From Glutinoglossum americanum (lineage: Eukaryota > Ascomycota > Geoglossomycetes > Geoglossales > Geoglossaceae): a stretch of 64,000 nt of DNA. Below the pieces are notes generated by a model. It was not told the DNA's origin and did no database searches. It was given only the letters and a program-made list of their open reading frames with translations. Numbering within the stretch: the first letter of the stretch is position 1; each line of letters starts with the position of its first letter. The position numbers were made by a program, and so were the translations under genes. Shown one piece after another: positions 20,113 through 30,508 of this stretch. The stretch is from contig JAGHQL010000146.1 of assembly GCA_020080175.1 (NCBI GenBank), positions 1 through 64,000 of the forward strand, in the 5' to 3' direction.

Positions 20113-21010
20113 TCACAACTTTTGCACAGCCTGCAAATGCCACTCGAAAACTTTCCTAAATATCCCCTTCCCACCGCTCTCTATCACATCTCCGTGACAC
20201 ATGACGATCTTGTCAAAGTCCCATTTTTCGATTCTGGCTATGCTCCTGTTGAATGCTGGCCGGTCTTTGCTGCTGGAAGCATACCAGATAAACCGCTTCT
20301 GCCAGGTGGCTGCGCCGTAGGTGGAGTTTATTGAGGTGAAGAGTTTTGTTAGAAGTCCCGAGCCATTGGTCTCGCCCCCGCGAGAGTACTGTTCCTTGGC
20401 TGGGAGGTTGAACATCAGATCTGCTTCGATCAACGTTTTTTCTGGCTTGTAATTGAACACCAGCTCCTTGCCCACATGGCCATAAACGTACTCGTAATCA
20501 AATTCGGCGTCGAACTCGGGGTCAATTTTTAAGTCCTTGCAGTTATTCGGGGTGAAGACGTGAGAGAAAGGCACGGTTTCGTTTTTCTGGTGTGCGCGCT
20601 TTTCTGGCAGCCCACCCGGGCCAATGACCTTTGCTTCCGGGAACGCCTGGTGCCACGGCCCGAGAAACAAGTGGTGCTCCATGTCGGGGGCGATCATATA
20701 GCGCAAATTGCCCCCAAGGGCTGTGACGACGTCTTTGACCTCGGGAGTGAGTGCGACAGGCGAAAATACAGCAAGAGCGCCAGAACGTAGTCGGACTACC
20801 TGATTGTCAACATCCCGTCCGAAGAGCAGATATAGCCCTATGTAGCGTAGGCAGGGAGCGCATACCGATGGTTCCTCTTCCACCAATCCTGAGCTTTCCG
20901 AATCTCGCAAATGGCAATGAGAGGGTAGTAATGTTGGGAGAAAGTTTGCGGATGACCATCACATCGGACGCATTAGCTGGAGCGAGATTCGATGCATTGT
21001 CGGCAGACAT
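20113..21010 (-). CDS. DUF4336 (metallo-beta-lactamase-like) protein
   Basis: Two exons (20866-21010 and 20113-20795) are joined by a 70-nt intron. They give IGGRGTIVRLRSGALAVFSP, then VVTALGGNLRYMIAPDMEHHLFLGPW, with the DxEHH arrangement typical of this lactamase-like fold, then EAKVIGPGGLPEK, KELVFNYKPEKTLIEADLMF, and a late MCHGDVIESGGK. The protein is about 275 residues. The biochemical role of DUF4336 proteins is not established. The start at 21010 (MSADNAS) is chosen as the first ATG near the conserved region. An in-frame ATG at 21154 would add a 48-residue Arg/Ser/Leu-rich leader. Confidence 0.85.
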
Positions 21011-21154
21011 CGTTATGGAGCGAGTTAAACTCAGTGCGGAGGGTCGGCGGTATGTAGTTGGTATCAAGTTTCGACCGCTTAGGCGGAATGGGAGCTCTCT
21101 ATTTATTCTAGTCTCAAGAGTGTGGATAGACAAACAAGCAAGTGGAGCGGCCAC

Positions 21155-22620
21155 CTACTTATATCCGCAGACAGCCGGCGGGAGCTGGTAGCACAAAAAT
21201 GCATTCAGCGCGATGGTGCGGGATGGAGACATTGATTGCCCGAGATGCAGCTAGAGGCAGGATAGGACAGGACGAATATTTGGAATAAGGCGGGTCTCAG
21301 GGTTTAGGATAATTCGGCTTCAATAGCTCTGGTGCTGCATGTGCGGCTAGATTGACAAGGGATTACTAACGCATGTGGCTTGATGCCGAACCCGTCAATG
21401 GAGGATCCGTTGTTCGTACGGAACATTTGGGCCATTAAACCCCTTCTATCCAAGTAAATTACGCCGCCATGTTAGTCGGACGTTTATCCAGCTTACTCAG
21501 GGCTTGGCAGGACTTGGTAACTATGAAGTTGTTGCCTCGGTCGGGCATCCCGAAATTTGGATTTCGTTCCAACTCGCCATGTTGTCTCGCGATACGGTTT
21601 GATAGTGACTTCCCTGCACTCCTTAGAGGTGGATAAGACTGAAAGTTAGGGGAGTGCGCTAGAAGTGCTCTAGAAGACGAACGATACTCTGGATGCGTGT
21701 ATGTGTGTCGTATTACGCGAGGGTGCCGGCTCTTTTGGTGGCGGGGTTGTGAGAATGGCAGCAACTGGGCCTCGGAGCATACATACAGCGGGGTCCATAA
21801 CAGCAGGAGTGCTCCCGAGGCATGTTTAGTAGTATCCTCGGACTCTTGGTAGTTGTCAAAGGACGAGCCAAATTGTGTGCGGAGTAATCACCAGCATGGA
21901 TGCAGGCACAAGTAGTTCGTATGCACTGTGACATCAGGCCCGCCTCCGTCGACCCGCGAACCGCTTGGGCCGACGTCATGGCGATGCACAGCGGCAAGCT
22001 GTCCTGTGGGTAGATTGGACAAGTGCTCGTCGAGGAGGAGCGTCGACTACCAATCACGATACATAACGCAACCTAGAATAGGATCTACACATACCTGACC
22101 TTGTTTCAAATTCCCCGGGTTGAGCATATGGGGCAATGCGAGGCAAAGCTCGCAGCATCGATGTCATCTGTCATGTACACGCCCTCAATCCCTTCGAGTG
22201 ATTCGGAGGGATCGACTCACGATTTGTTTGCTTGTGCAGCATGAGAGGCGGTCGGCGAATTAGCATTTTGCTGGGACCTTCAGGTTTTAGTCTTCAGGCT
22301 TTCCTTGAGGTAACTCTGTATATGTGATGCACGTTTGTACACTATACCCCCAGATATCAGGAAGCCAAACTCAGTATGAGTACTCCCTGCGGCCGTTTCC
22401 TATCGAGATTCGTCATAGTGGATGCGTTCAGGTTTTCATTACCGCATATCAATCCATTGAGTCTCGCAATAACATAAATACACGGAGCCCCTTCTGGTGA
22501 GCTGTGAAGCCCTCCACCATTGCCCTCTGATTAATATAACATTCTCTGCCATTTGCAAAGTCGAACCCGGCTTTCTCTCACTCTTGGCACCTCACTAAAC
22601 AAATCATCTCCAACTTCAAC
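21155..22620. other. Intergenic, 1.5 kb
   Basis: This contains the promoters of the DUF4336 gene (to the left) and the second MARVEL gene (to the right). Reading frames here lack family features or plausible splicing. I see nothing further. Confidence 0.5.
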
Positions 22621-23168
22621 ATGCCTATCATCTCGCGTCTATTGTCCGTTGTCCTTCGTATTGGGGAGGTTGCATTTGCTGCCGTGGTTGCTGGTATCGT
22701 TGGAGAGTACCTCCATTTGTTCGACAAGGCCAACGCATGGCCCCAGAGCCGGTTCATCTATACGGAAACTATTGCTGGTCTCTCTATACTACTGGCTTTG
22801 TTCTGGCTGCTCCCCTTTACAAGTTCGGTGATCAACTGGCCTGGTGATATTATATTCTTTCTCCTGTGGATTGTAGCATTTGCGCTCTTGGTCAACGTAA
22901 ATTCACTCCTGAGCCACTCTTTCCACATTTTCTAAACGATCTCTGATCAATCTCGTGTCAATAGTTTATTGAACCACTTCAGTGCGGATCGATCTGGGCG
23001 TGGGGTGGCATCAACCAGCCCGGAACATGTTCGAAATGGAATGCGGCGATCGCATTCTCGTTCCTCTCCGCGGTGTTTTGGCTTGCTAGCGCTCTTCTAG
23101 CCTGCTGGTTCATTCATCGCGCTACTGGTAGCGTCCGGCGCCCCTGGTACCGGTCTCACTACGTGTGA
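22621..23168 (+). CDS. MARVEL-domain four-helix membrane protein (second)
   Basis: Two exons (22621-22895 and 22965-23168) with a GTAAAT...CAATAG intron. The four hydrophobic segments are around VLRIGEVAFAAVVAGIVGEY, ETIAGLSILLALFWLLPF, IIFFLLWIVAFALLVNF and AFSFLSAVFWLASALLACWF. Conserved features of the fungal group are WPGDIIFFLLW, the Cys-containing CGSIWAWGG and CSKWNAAIAF, and a basic C-terminus (RRPWYRSHYV). It is about 159 residues. It differs enough from the 18643 gene to be a separate subfamily rather than a recent duplicate. Confidence 0.87.
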
Positions 23169-23833
23169 GCCACACCGTCGGATCAAGAGCTGGCAAACCG
23201 GGAGGTGGATATTTGTTTCGCATTGCACGATAGTATCGGATCAGAGATTGACTAAATCCCATTCTTTGGAGCTTTTCACGTGAAGCTATGCGAGGCGTTG
23301 GTCTTGGGGCTGGTACCTCCGGTTGCGCAATATTATGCCATCTTAGTAATGATACTACAAAGCGTCTTCTTGATGTACGATCACCATTATTAATTTTTCC
23401 GGTGACTGTCACATGAATCTTTCCTCACGCGTGGTGCCAGATATGGCAAACTGCTTGATGGTGTGACATCTCTGCCGGCTCGCCCCGCCCCGTAATGTGA
23501 TAGAAAGTAGTGGAGAAGGCGCACCTGAACAGATGGCCTTAAGGTGGCATGGAATTGTCTTGATTCTTCGTGCTCTTTGCTATTTTCCACCCCAAGTCGC
23601 TCGGGAGCCGAGCGGGTAATCATAAAGGTGAAAGCATGTGTACAAGAATATTCATTACAATACGCTTGATAGAAAGCTAGGTATCTGCATTTGTATGCTT
23701 GCGTAGTCACAAAAGAGGGAAGGGCCGATAGGACATTACGGAAAGATCCCTTGAGGTCGCCCGGTGTAGATAATACGCTAAAGTTGCGAGACCAGTACCT
23801 TTAAACGCTCTAGGCTAGACCAAGGCCTCACTA
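23169..23833. other. Convergent 3' spacer
   Basis: This lies between the second MARVEL gene and ssk1. I see no gene. Confidence 0.5.
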
Positions 23834-26193
23834 TCACCCAGTCGCCGTTATCGCCTTACCTACATCGAGATTGTCCGTACTCTGAGGGATTGTGATGCTG
23901 TTCCGGGGTTTATCTTTCCTCCCACCAGACTTCCCACCTTTGCCCGAGGCTGGGCCGGACCCCTTTCCGCCTTCGTCCTTAATAGAGTTCTGAGGGAAAT
24001 CCTTCCACTTTCGCCATCCGTCAAAATCAATGAGAGCTTGCATGCATCCCCATTCCATGACTTTTCGCTCAAGCCAAACAAAGTTGACCGGCTGTTTCGA
24101 GTCTTCGTCAGAACATCTGAGACAGAGCTAAAACATGCGCATGACCTTCGATGTGCGCGGCAGCCAAGAGGTGGGAGGTAAGGTTGACGTACCTTTGTCA
24201 GAAAGTCGTTACATCCGGCTGCTAAAGCTTCATGACGATCACTTTGCAAAGACGATGCAGTGAGCGCAACGATGATGACTGGCGATTTGAAGAGGTAGGT
24301 ATTTGTAAGCTTATCGCCTCCTATAGGGCCAGCTTCAGATTCCGCCTCTGGCGCTGAGGATGACACCGGCGATGAGAAAACCCCAATGGAGTTCAATCGT
24401 TCCAATCTCCTAATTTCTTTGGTAGCTTCAAGGCCATTCATGACGGGTAGCTGAATATCCATAAGCACCAAATGAAAACCGCCAGTTCTCCATTTACTGA
24501 CAGCTTCCTTTCCATTCATTGCTGTCTGCCACCTGACTTTCAGGCGCTTCATGAAGGCCTCAAGCAATCTGAGATTGATAACGTTATCTTCAACGATCAG
24601 AACATTGATGGGCGGTACATTTCCATCTAGTAGGCCTGCAGGTAGCTGTGGATGGTCTGTCTTGATTTTATTTTTTTTGGAAGGGGCTGGTCGAGGAGAG
24701 GCAACACGAGGTGGGGTAGAAGACGCAGCCTTATGAGGGGTTTCTGATGCGGAAGTGGTTGGTAGTGGAGGAGCGGAGGGAGGAGGTTGTTTGTAGTCTG
24801 ACGCGTTGGAGTTAACACTTGACCTTGACGATCGAGTTTGGGTGATGGTACCGTTGTTTGGTGTCCCAGCAGCCGACGTCATTATAGTCGGAGATGATGT
24901 ATGTGTCCTGCCCATTCGGGGTCGGTGGTGTCGAGAGCCTCTCCCAGGTGATGGCAAAGAAGGTACTTGGCCTGTGGTGAGCACTGACATGGAGTGTACC
25001 GACGGGTGCTGTGAGCTCCCACCATGGCTGGCATTCGATATGGAGCCTGTGGGGAGATGCGGTGAGGGGGCGGCTACTGGCATAGGGGGGAAGTAGTCTC
25101 CTACTTCCCCCAGTCGACTCTCTTCGGAATAATTCTGCATATGATGCCCTGAACGTGGCGACGGCTTTGGCGTCCGTCTCGCGGGCACCTCGATCACAAG
25201 GGCCTCATCGACGGATTGGCCTCCTGGATAATAGGTATCTAATGCACGGGAAATCGATTCGTCTGGTGCCAGAACTCGCTCCTTCTCAACCTCTCGGTAG
25301 TGCCGCTGCTGGTGACCTCGTGGGAATATGCGTAGTGTAATGTCTGGAGCATCAAAAGTTCGGCCTAGGGAATTCGCATATTTTTTTAGGATCACTTCGC
25401 GTGCATCATCCACCAAGTCATCCTCATGTATAGATACCAGAGTCGCTGAAGCGCCGGTCCGCTTCACCCATATCTTCCGGTTAACCATACTCGTACTCAA
25501 CTCCAGCGGAAGGTGTTCCGCGATATCTTGATTGCCACTGCGCGACGGAGGAGGAATTTCGGATTCCAGTAGCGTCCGTATCAACCTTGTCTGCGTCGGC
25601 GGAACCAAGGACTGCCGCCGAAGGAATTCCTTGGTAGGTCGAGTCTGTGTCAGTTGAGCCGCCGACAACAGTGGCGGAGCTTTGTCTTCGTGCTCAGTCT
25701 GCCAGCGATCAACAGCTTCCTGAGCAAAATCCCGTGCACTGAATTCTGACAGTGCAATATCCGTGAAAGGGGTATCCGGTGAATGCGGCTGGTCAGTTGA
25801 CGAGCTGGTGGGATGTGTGGGGCCAGCGGTGGTGATAGTGTTGTTGGCTCGGGAGACTGGTTGCAGGTCTGAGCGGTTTGGGTTCTCGGTACGGGGATCA
25901 TTGTGGCTGACACCAGCCACAGGAACCCCCGAACTCTCATTGCCAACAATATCAGGACCATCGATGCACTGCTCCTCCTTTTGCTGCCAAGGCTGTTGCT
26001 GTGGCTGCTGCTGCCATTGCTCCTCCTTTTCCTCCATGGATCTTTGGTTCTGCTGGCTGCTCGGTCTTGCCTGCTTTGGCTGACCCACCTCCTCGTCACC
26101 TCCCCGGGACGATGCAGAGGGTGTTCCAGACGAACGCCTCAGAAGCTTTGCCCTCGCGCTGCTTAACCGTGTTTTTAGGTCAACCATCATCAC
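23834..26193 (-). CDS. ssk1: Ssk1-type response regulator of the HOG pathway
   Basis: Cytosolic phosphorelay receiver that, in its unphosphorylated form, activates the SSK2-type MAPKKK in osmotic and oxidative stress signalling. Exon 1 is 24193-26193, exon 2 is 23834-24091, and the intron is 101 nt; the join gives DFLTK-PVNFVWLERKVMEWG. The protein is about 752 residues. The long N-terminal region is low-complexity (Q-rich near residues 45-75, Ser/Pro-rich later). The receiver domain starts near residue 520 with INVLIVEDNVINLRLL, with the phosphoacceptor Asp in LVLMDIQLPVMNG and the switch Thr/Lys in VALTASS and DFLTK. A family-typical insertion of about 35 residues splits the receiver. A Gly/Lys/Ser-rich tail follows. 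Confidence 0.93.
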
Positions 26194-27030
26194 TAGCAGG
26201 CCCTCCCAGGCTCATAGGCCTCCCAGGGGACCGGTTAGTCCCCAGTATGGAGTATTGTGCCGCGGACTTGGCGCTGGCGATGAGGGCAAAAGTAAAATTG
26301 CGAATCGTACAGAGAACTCCCCTTGGAAAAAGAAGAAGCGATGGCAGTTGCACAGAGTGTGAAAGTACCTCATTAACTGAAAGAGATATTCCGCCGGTGC
26401 GCCTCATGCATGTAATAGCCGATACCAATGAGGGTTTCTAAGAAGTGCGACATGAAATAATATCGCTGTCGTCTTGTCTGCCTATCCGTTTTCATGCTGC
26501 TCGCTCAGCCAACCAAACAAATAGCTAAAAAGTATTCTCGACTTCCTCTCTATCCTTCGCTCGACACTGCAATGTTATAACACACTAGGCTTACGTGCCA
26601 TCAAGACTAGTTTTAGAGCTGCCACACACATGCGACCTACCATGATACTATCAACGTGCGCCGGTTCATCTCGTGGTAGGTGACGGGAGATCTATTTGGC
26701 ACTTTGTAGTTCGTGGACATCAACAAAAGCAATTAATATTTACATAGGCCATTCCACAACTCGACCAGTCCAGTTTCCGAACTATCATTGGGCCAAGATC
26801 AAAGCCGGATTAACATTCTTTTCCTGTCCGCGCTCCCAGCCCTGCCGCGATTCCACCTTTGCCCTCTAGAAATAAGCCTAAACTGTGACATTAAAGAGAA
26901 CCACTGTTTCTTTCCAAAATCCAAATTTCACCACCGATTTCAATGGATGCTAAAAGAGGTGAAAAAAAATAAATAATATATCGTGACGCTTTACGATGCC
27001 CATACCAGGTTATGCTTGGTGGAAAGGACC
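26194..27030. other. ssk1 upstream region
   Basis: No gene is recognised. The 5' leader of ssk1 is expected at 26194-26700. The rest is AT-leaning with nothing identifiable. Confidence 0.5.
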
Positions 27031-28007
27031 TCATTTCTGCACAAGGTCAAACGCAGTGCAGGCGATGAGGTTGATGATGATGACAACGACGAGGAAGCCA
27101 CCCGAACTATGATATAGAACACGTGCGTTACGCTGAAATCTCTTCGTCTTCACCTCTACCCCAATGACTCGCAGAAGGACTTCGCCAACCCCAACACGAA
27201 CGCACTGTGTAGATATCAGACCGACGAACAGCACCTATAATGAATAACGACTATGAAATGCAGAAACGCCTATGGCATACAGCACTGATTTGATGATTGG
27301 AATTTCAAGCTATCTCAAGGGAAAGTCAAGATGCTGCCAAGCACCACAATGTCCATATTTAAAGAAACGAAAGACATCCCTGAGAACGTTATGGCGTACA
27401 ATTGACGATATCATGCAAAGATATCTTGAGTTTGCCTCGTGGGGATTAGGTTGTAGGAGTACACGGATAGTAATGAGCGCAAGCAGCAGATAGTCATCCC
27501 CCAGTATCCCGTATAAGAAACATGAGGTGACGCGTGGTGTGAGGGAATGGCCAGCAGAATACATTTTTGGCGAAGGATGTTTTTCGGCGCAGTGGCGCAG
27601 CCACTTGCTGGTTTTGAAAGACCGCTGCGTAGAAATGGAAACAAGCACCAGCAACGACGGATGCAGAGATAAACGAAACAGAAAGGAAAAGACCATGGCG
27701 AAGAGGTATTGTAACACCTACGAATGCGCCCAATTCTTATTAAGCTCCGCAGCATTGCGACAAATCCGGAGAATCGCACGAATCCATGTAACATGCCCAG
27801 AGATGACACCCAGCAATAGAAGACAATTACACCCAGAGAAGACATGCAGAGGCTGCGAAACGCATTCCGCATGTCGCCGGACTCCGCGCGTGTGCCGGAA
27901 AGGAGCAAAAGAAAGCAACTGATGAACCGAATAAAATCGAGCCTGCACAAGAACACCTTGATCGCGCCGTCGATGAAACTCCGGATTTTTCCTAGCCCAT
28001 CATACAC
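27031..28007 (-). CDS. Possible multi-exon membrane protein, unresolved
   Basis: The minus strand has an ATG-led segment (MYDGLGKIRSFIDGAIK at 28007-27957) with a GTGTTC donor-like site after it. Then come several hydrophobic frames (for example around 27720-27500) and a terminal frame at 27234-27031 with a strong hydrophobic helix (GGFLVVVIIINLIACTAF). I could not join these into one protein by consensus splice sites, and I recognise no family. It may be a small membrane-protein gene or chance hydrophobic frames. Confidence 0.22.
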
Positions 28008-28049
28008 CGTAATTGCGAATGAGCGAAAAGAACCGATCGAAAAGCGCCT

Positions 28050-29873
28050 TCATCTCCCCATCATATAATCTGAAAATCCACCATTACCGTTGCCAATGAC
28101 TCCTGTGTTAACTGGAATTCCGCCCATAGGCCCTCTTAACCCATTCAAACCTTGGCCATTCATTCCTGCGTTACCATTAGGGAATGTTCCGGCCGTGGAC
28201 CCATTGATTGAGCTATTGGCCATAATATTCATTGAATTACCGTTCGTGGTCGAAGGCACAGGGAGGCCTGGTGGTGCCAATCCAGGAGGCGCATGAAGGG
28301 CAGTGGCAAACGGCTGGCCTGGTAGTCCGCCCATACCACCGTTCATGCCAGGCGGCCCACTCTGCGGGGTAGCTGGCGTGGCCAGACATGCGCCATTTGC
28401 TGGTTGGCCTGAGCGCACCCCTAATGGATTTTTCGAGAAACTAAGTCTGATTCCTCCCTTCTGGCTGTTAGATAGAGGGCGTCCGTAAAGTTCGTTAAGT
28501 GCCTTGGTGGCAAAGGAAACATCCTCAAACTCGACAAAGCACATTGGACCATTCTGTTTAGTCCTGTAGCAAAGCCTTCTGTATCCTCGCTGTTTGGAGA
28601 AGAGCGCTTTGAGCTCATCCTCAGAGGTATTGATGGGCAGGTTACCAACGTACAGAGTGTTACAAGGAGGATTTTGATCCGCTGGATTGACTGGCGGGTA
28701 ACTTGGACGTTGAAAGTACTGATTCGAGAGCTGATAGTTAGCATTCGGACCCATGCTGCCGAATCCCATTGTAGAGATCGCCGACGCCGGGGTTGGAAGG
28801 GTCGAACCAGGCATCGTCGGAGACGTCATAACGGGAACCGGCGGAGGGGCAATGTTCGTGGCTAGAGAGAGGCCGGCGAGGCGAGGTACAGGCAACTGCG
28901 GATTCGTAGTACGGCGCATTTGGCCTACAGCTCCTGTGTGGCCGTTCTTGGCATATGCGAGAGGGTCCTTCAACAGCTCTCCAGTTTCATCGTCCTCGAC
29001 GGAGTCATCATTGATGACCGACTTTCCAGAACGGACCCCATTTAGCTGGCCACCGATTGGAGATTGCGGAGAAAATAGATTTTGAAAGTGGGTGCTAGAC
29101 TCTGGCACGGGAAATTCGCTGCCAGTCATTCCACCTCCACCAGTAAATCCGTTAGGAGGGGAAATTCTCTCTAAGGGTTGGAAACCACCATTGAATCTGT
29201 AGGGTTGGCGATTGGCCTGACCATTTGATGAATTTGAAGATGAATTTGAACTAGACAGTCCGCGATTTACCGTCCCATCGTAGGTGTTTCGTCTTCCAGC
29301 ATGTTGCGCACCAGTCAAGACCTGAACAATAAGGTTGGCGTCGCCGGAGGAGTTTGGTTTTCCATCAAGGGCATTCCTGACCTCATGTGCTCCGGCAAGT
29401 GATTCAAATCGCGCGATAGCTGAGATAAAGCGTCCTTCTTCAGAGTGTTCTGGAGGCAGAATGTCGACACCCACAAAATCCTTCGCAAATAACAATAAGC
29501 TGCGAAGCTCTCTTTCGGATATGTTGCGCGGCAACCTATGAATGGCAACGGACGAGTATCCTGCGGTGCCGCCATTTGCGCTCGAGATATCGTTTTCACC
29601 AGAAAATGGCCGTATTGAATCTCGGTCGAACGGACTCATCTCTCCTATGGTCGACATGCCATAGGATGAAGTAGAAACAGGCGGTTGATGCGATTGACTA
29701 TGCGCAGGCACAAAGACAGCCGCAGATATTGCAGTTTGCGAAATCGCAGAATGCTTCGCCGTCGATGCGGATTGAGGTGGTGAGGAGGTTGAAGATGATG
29801 CTGACGTTGATTGATATGGATTACTTGAAGCAGATGGACTCGAGCCACCCGAAGTCATCGGCCCTCCGGCCAT
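28050..29873 (-). CDS. whi3: Whi3-type RNA-binding protein
   Basis: Single exon, 607 residues. This is the fungal homologue of Whi3, which binds cell-cycle and polarity mRNAs and can form condensates. The Ser/Ala/Gln-rich N-terminus is followed by an RRM-like segment at about 110-190 (YSSVAIHRLPRNISERELRSL, then GRFISAIARFES). After a Pro/Ser-rich linker, the canonical RRM at about 405-485 has RNP2 TLYVGNLP, RNP1-like GPMCFVEFEDV and QKGGIRLSFSKNPLG. The C-terminal tail is Gly/Asn/Pro-rich. The ATG at 29873 has an in-frame TGA two codons upstream (with AGC between), so it is a real start for this exon. The gene has an unusually long 3-kb upstream region. Confidence 0.88.
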   Translation of the reverse strand: MAGGPMTSGGSSPSASSNPYQSTSASSSTSSPPQSASTAKHSAISQTAISAAVFVPAHSQSHQPPVSTSSYGMSTIGEMSPFDRDSIRPFSGENDISSANGGTAGYSSVAIHRLPRNISERELRSLLLFAKDFVGVDILPPEHSEEGRFISAIARFESLAGAHEVRNALDGKPNSSGDANLIVQVLTGAQHAGRRNTYDGTVNRGLSSSNSSSNSSNGQANRQPYRFNGGFQPLERISPPNGFTGGGGMTGSEFPVPESSTHFQNLFSPQSPIGGQLNGVRSGKSVINDDSVEDDETGELLKDPLAYAKNGHTGAVGQMRRTTNPQLPVPRLAGLSLATNIAPPPVPVMTSPTMPGSTLPTPASAISTMGFGSMGPNANYQLSNQYFQRPSYPPVNPADQNPPCNTLYVGNLPINTSEDELKALFSKQRGYRRLCYRTKQNGPMCFVEFEDVSFATKALNELYGRPLSNSQKGGIRLSFSKNPLGVRSGQPANGACLATPATPQSGPPGMNGGMGGLPGQPFATALHAPPGLAPPGLPVPSTTNGNSMNIMANSSINGSTAGTFPNGNAGMNGQGLNGLRGPMGGIPVNTGVIGNGNGGFSDYMMGR

Positions 29874-30091
29874 GCTTCAAATGATTTTGCGAAAAGGACA
29901 CGGCTGGTCTCAATGTGACTTGTCGGAGAGTTGGTTCCGGTTAGAACCGAAACGCGTGTGGGACCAAGAGATAGTAGAACAAAGACCACCTGGAATCGAA
30001 AGAGCCTGATACGATCGTGAACAGCTCAGAAAAACAATGCGCGCCGAGAATTCTACATATGCGCTTGTATCAGTGAGTGATTGACAGGGCT

Positions 30092-30508
30092 CTACCAGAA
30101 AACAAAATCGCGCAAGATAGTTGATGAATGGAGTTTGGACGAACCTTGAGGGGAGCCGCGTTGCGCAGTGAAATTGTAGAAGATTTCTTCAGAATGCGAA
30201 CCAGAAGGCGCCGCGCGAAGACGAAGAATGGTTGGTACTTTCGGAAGGAAACTAGTTGCGTAGAATATCTGCGGTGCTGATCGAGCCTCCCAACTGCGGG
30301 TCAGGTTCGAGAGAGCAGAAGGTGATGAGTTGCGGCCGTGATTGTTGCGGGAGTGCGTGTGCGCGACGGCGGCGAGAGAGTTGTTCGGTGATGGGGTTTG
30401 CGAGTAGGACGATGTGCGGCGCGAGGGTTGATCCGTGGGATGACCAGTGGATAGCAGGCGATACCTTTTACCGACAGGAGATGCCTCTGCGGGACGGGAC
30501 TGGCCCAA
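30092..30508 (-). other. Upstream reading frame before whi3, 138 codons
   Basis: An ATG-led frame is rich in Ser/Asn/Arg, with a PSRRTSSYSQTPSPNNSLA-like stretch and a QIFYATSFLPKVPTILRLRA patch. Its composition is protein-like, but no family is recognised. The obvious donor CAAG|GTTCGT inside it does not join in phase with the whi3 exon. It could be a translated upstream ORF in the whi3 leader, a separate small gene, or chance. Confidence 0.25.

Noticed and set aside
25763-26083. Hydrophobic plus-strand frames
   Set aside because: Antisense to the Gln/Ser-rich N-terminus of ssk1.
30092-30508. First exon of whi3
   Set aside because: The available donor is in phase 1, whereas the only acceptor adjoining the whi3 ATG needs phase 2, and a stop precedes the ATG.
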